From Pedococcus aerophilus (GTDB lineage: Bacteria > Actinomycetota > Actinomycetes > Actinomycetales > Dermatophilaceae): a DNA stretch of 64,000 nt. The DNA is taken from positions 346,261 through 410,260 of the forward strand of contig NZ_BAAARN010000004.1 of assembly GCF_039532215.1 (NCBI RefSeq), in the 5' to 3' direction. The stretch's first letter is position 1. Each line of letters opens with the position of its first letter. A program made the position numbers and the translations under genes. The notes under the pieces are model-generated. The model was not told the DNA's origin, ran no database searches, and saw only the letters and a program-made list of their open reading frames with translations. Below, piece by piece: positions 59,603 through 64,000 of the stretch.

Positions 59603-60481
59603 CTACTCCGCGAAGGAGTGCTCGCCCGCCGGGAACGCGCCGGAGGCGACGTCCGCGGCATACGCGGCGGCGGCCCGGCCGAGCTCACCACGGAGGTCGG
59701 CGTACTTCTTGACGAACCGCGGGGCCTTGCCCCCACGCAGCCCGGCCATGTCCTGCCACACGAGGACCTGGGCGTCGCACTCCGGCCCGGCGCCGATGCC
59801 GATCGTCGGGATCGACAGCACCTCGGTCACCCGCGCGGCCAGCGGCGCCGGCACCATCTCCATGACGACGGCGAAGCAGCCGGCCTCCTGGAGCGCCAGG
59901 GCGTCCTCGACGAGCCGGTCGGCGGTGTCGCCGCGGCCCTGGACCTTGTAGCCGCCGAGGACGTGCTCGCTCTGCGGGGTGAACCCGATGTGCCCCATGA
60001 CGGGGATGCCGGCGCGGACGAGCAGCTCGACCTCGGGCACCATCGGCGCACCACCCTCGAGCTTCACCGCGTGGGCCATGCCCTCCTTCATGAACCGCGT
60101 CGCCGTGGCCAGCGCCTGTTGCGGGCTGGCCTGGTACGAGCCGAAGGGCAGGTCGGCGACGACCATCGCGCGCCGGGCCGCCGAGGTCACCGCACGCACG
60201 AGCGGCACGAGGTGGTCGACGGTGACGGGAACGGTGGTCTCGAACCCGTAGACGTTGTTGCCGGCCGAGTCACCGACGAGCAGCACGGGGATCCCGGCCT
60301 CGTCGAAGATCTCCGCGGAGTACATGTCGTAGGCCGTGAGCATGGCCCACTTCTCGCCGCGCTCCTTCATGGCCTGCAGGTGCGGGATGCGCACCCGTCG
60401 CTGCGGTGCTGCCTGCACACCGGTGCCGTAGGGAGCGGTGACCTCGGGGGAGGACGTGGGGGAGGTGGGATGCTCACTCAT
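59603..60481 (-). CDS. panB: 3-methyl-2-oxobutanoate hydroxymethyltransferase
   Basis: This 292-residue enzyme makes ketopantoate from alpha-ketoisovalerate and methylene-tetrahydrofolate in pantothenate synthesis. Marks are [39 protein letters not shown] with the Mg-binding Asp, [43 protein letters not shown] and the C-terminal [18 protein letters not shown] 30-residue Ser/Thr/Pro-rich N-terminus is extra. It lies 39 nt after nadE on the same strand. Confidence 0.95.
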   Translation of the reverse strand: MSEHPTSPTSSPEVTAPYGTGVQAAPQRRVRIPHLQAMKERGEKWAMLTAYDMYSAEIFDEAGIPVLLVGDSAGNNVYGFETTVPVTVDHLVPLVRAVTSAARRAMVVADLPFGSYQASPQQALATATRFMKEGMAHAVKLEGGAPMVPEVELLVRAGIPVMGHIGFTPQSEHVLGGYKVQGRGDTADRLVEDALALQEAGCFAVVMEMVPAPLAARVTEVLSIPTIGIGAGPECDAQVLVWQDMAGLRGGKAPRFVKKYADLRGELGRAAAAYAADVASGAFPAGEHSFAE

Positions 60482-60520
60482 GCCCGCATCCTATGCAGCG
60501 GCCGTGCCGGGAGCCGGGCG

Positions 60521-62602
<2,082 letters not shown>

Positions 62603-62891
62603 GGCGTGAGTCTAGGGACGCGGGGTGGTCCGGGTCGGTCGACCGTCGCTGTACCGCGGAAGAGTGCCGGGCGGCGCCGGGCTGGGCTTCGGGCAGGGCC
62701 CCGGCCGTGCCGTAGGCGTCGGCGACGCCACCACAGGCGTTAACTTCGCGTCAATCAGGCGAATGGGTGAATTTCTTTACCGTTCCCAGACCAAATCGGA
62801 CAATCCACCTGACCCGTTCCCGTGTTTGGGTCGCAGGTGCGCGGTCCGGACCCAGGTTCGCGCGACGCAATGCCAACTTGGAGGATCTTCA
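62603..62891. promoter_or_regulatory. 289-bp divergent region between nadE and an M6 protease gene
   Basis: No gene is supported here. A relatively AT-rich patch (about 62745-62810) is the likely promoter zone for the M6 protease. GGTCCGGACC (62843-62852) is a perfect 10-bp palindrome in its leader, and GGAGG (62880-62884) is its ribosome-binding site. Confidence 0.45.
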
Positions 62892-64000
62892 GTGAAGAGA
62901 CGTTATGTGAGCGTCCTCTCGGGCACGGCCGTGGCTGCGGTCGCCCTGAGTCTTGCTTCTGCCCCCGCCCAGGCGAAACCCGCCCCGGTCGTGGCACAGG
63001 AGCCCAACTACACGAACCGCCCGCACGACCTGCCCAACCCGCTCGGCGACGCCCAGCGCGACCTGCGCGAGGAGGCCGTCAAGAAGCTCATCAAGGGCGA
63101 GGCGACGACCGAGACCCGCGGCGGCGAGCGCGTCATCAAGGTCAAGGGCAGCACGAACGCCGCGGCCCGCGGCACCAAGGCCGCCAAGGACAAGTACGTG
63201 TCCTGGCCCGTGAACCGCGAGGAGGACATCTTCACCGTCCTCGCCGACTTCGGCAGCAAGACCAAGACCACCACGGGCGGCACGGCCGGTCCGGTGCACA
63301 ACCAGATCCCGGCGCCGGACCGCAAGTGGGACGGCAGCTCGACGGACGACAACTCCACCTACTGGACCAAGGACTTCAACCGCCAGCACTACCTGGACAT
63401 GATGTTCGGCGAGGGTGAGTCGTTCAAGGACTTCTACACCAAGCTGTCCAACGGTCGCTTCCTCGCCAAGGGTGACGTCTCGAACTGGGTCTCGGTGCCC
63501 TACAACGAGGCCGCCTACGGCAGCAACAAGCAGAGCGACGCCGCCGGCTACTGGCCGTTCATCGCCGACACCGCCACCGCTTGGTACAACGACCAGAAGG
63601 CCCAGGGCAAGACGGACGCCGAGATCAAGACGTACCTGGCGCAGTTCGACAAGATCGACCGCTACGACTTCGACGGCGACGGCAACTTCAACGAGCCCGA
63701 CGGCTACATCGACCACTTCCAGGCGATCCACGCCGGTGAGGGCGAGGAAGCCGGTGGCGGCGCCCAGGGCGAGGACGCCATCTGGTCGCACCGCTGGTAC
63801 GCCTACTCCAACAACCAGGGCAAGACCGGCCCGGCCGGCAACCTGCTCGGCGGTGTGCCGCTCGGCAACTCCGGCATGTGGATCGGTGACTACACCACCG
63901 AGCCCGAGAACGGTGGCCTCGGGGTGTTCGCCCACGAGTTCGGCCACGACCTCGGTCTGCCGGACCTCTACGACACCGCGGGTGGCGACAACGGCACCGG
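62892..64000 (+). CDS. secreted immune inhibitor A-type metalloprotease (M6), cut by window edge
   Basis: The first 369 residues of a second M6 protease are visible, and the gene runs off the right end. It starts at a GTG with GGAGG 7 nt upstream. A signal peptide (VKRRYVSVLSGTAVAAVALS, cleavage near APAQAKP) precedes a propeptide region and the catalytic domain. A YDFDGDGNFNEPDGYIDH calcium-type loop (about residues 258-275) comes before HEFGHDLGLPDLYD (residues 348-361). It parallels the first M6 gene of this window closely around the zinc motif. Domains beyond the catalytic part lie outside the window. Confidence 0.9.
   Translation, partial: MKRRYVSVLSGTAVAAVALSLASAPAQAKPAPVVAQEPNYTNRPHDLPNPLGDAQRDLREEAVKKLIKGEATTETRGGERVIKVKGSTNAAARGTKAAKDKYVSWPVNREEDIFTVLADFGSKTKTTTGGTAGPVHNQIPAPDRKWDGSSTDDNSTYWTKDFNRQHYLDMMFGEGESFKDFYTKLSNGRFLAKGDVSNWVSVPYNEAAYGSNKQSDAAGYWPFIADTATAWYNDQKAQGKTDAEIKTYLAQFDKIDRYDFDGDGNFNEPDGYIDHFQAIHAGEGEEAGGGAQGEDAIWSHRWYAYSNNQGKTGPAGNLLGGVPLGNSGMWIGDYTTEPENGGLGVFAHEFGHDLGLPDLYDTAGGDNGT

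Overview
The window is high-GC DNA (roughly 70% G+C by eye) with GTG, TTG and apparently one CTG start, ATGA/GTGA gene overlaps and a mycobacterium-like gene order. The blocks PucR regulator-aceE, DUF3052-ahpE and Nif3-zinc ribbon-RNase HI/CobC all have recognisable counterparts around Rv2228c-Rv2242 of Mycobacterium tuberculosis. A polyphosphate glucokinase, an FGD-like F420 enzyme, a SARP regulator and a Tat substrate also fit an actinomycete. My best guess is a Micrococcales member such as an Intrasporangiaceae species; this is inference.

Left third (1-22.3 kb). A PucR/FasR-type regulator (its expected partner fabD would lie just left of the window), a secreted glycerophosphodiesterase, an NAD-dependent epimerase and aceE come first. 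A formate/molybdenum block follows: fdhD, an OFA-family carrier with a 53-residue partner peptide, two PH-domain membrane proteins and an FdhF/YdeP molybdoenzyme. It sits between aceE and the DUF3052-ahpE pair. Next are a secreted M6 protease, tRNA-Val(UAC) touching a Nif3-family gene, a zinc-ribbon protein, RNase HI/CobC, and a rhodanese-metZ pair.

Middle (22.4-29.5 kb). A patch of small orphan genes, some resembling immunity proteins and including one decayed membrane gene, is followed by an ion permease, yaaA, an RNB ribonuclease and a lytic transglycosylase with a mucin-like tail.

Centre of interest (29.7-45.3 kb). A 1572-residue membrane-anchored multicopper oxidase with a complete set of scattered copper ligands, its coupled partner protein, a CopC-CopD copper protein, a 1752-residue heme peroxidase with RTX and fibronectin type III repeats, a histidine kinase, a response regulator and a SARP regulator lie together. 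The two giant oxidases correspond in architecture to the two enzyme classes known for bacterial Mn(II) oxidation (MnxG-type and MopA-type). The two oxidase transcription units share a 22-bp upstream element (20/22 identical) and a 13-bp leader element at their ribosome-binding sites. I propose a co-regulated extracytoplasmic metal or organic oxidation system, with Mn(II) as the leading candidate substrate.

Right third (45.5-64 kb). RNase P RNA, two small overlapping genes, a Tat-exported beta-helix-like protein, an alpha/beta hydrolase and an MBL-fold hydrolase come first. An apparently iron-regulated operon follows: an IdeR/DtxR-type box, a Cys-rich peptide, an ABC transporter and a frameshifted GH114-like lipoprotein. 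Housekeeping genes come next (ppgK, map, an FGD-like gene, an M20 peptidase, panB, nadE) with a secreted gluzincin-type protease. A second M6 protease is cut by the right edge. No CRISPR array, prophage or insertion sequence was seen.
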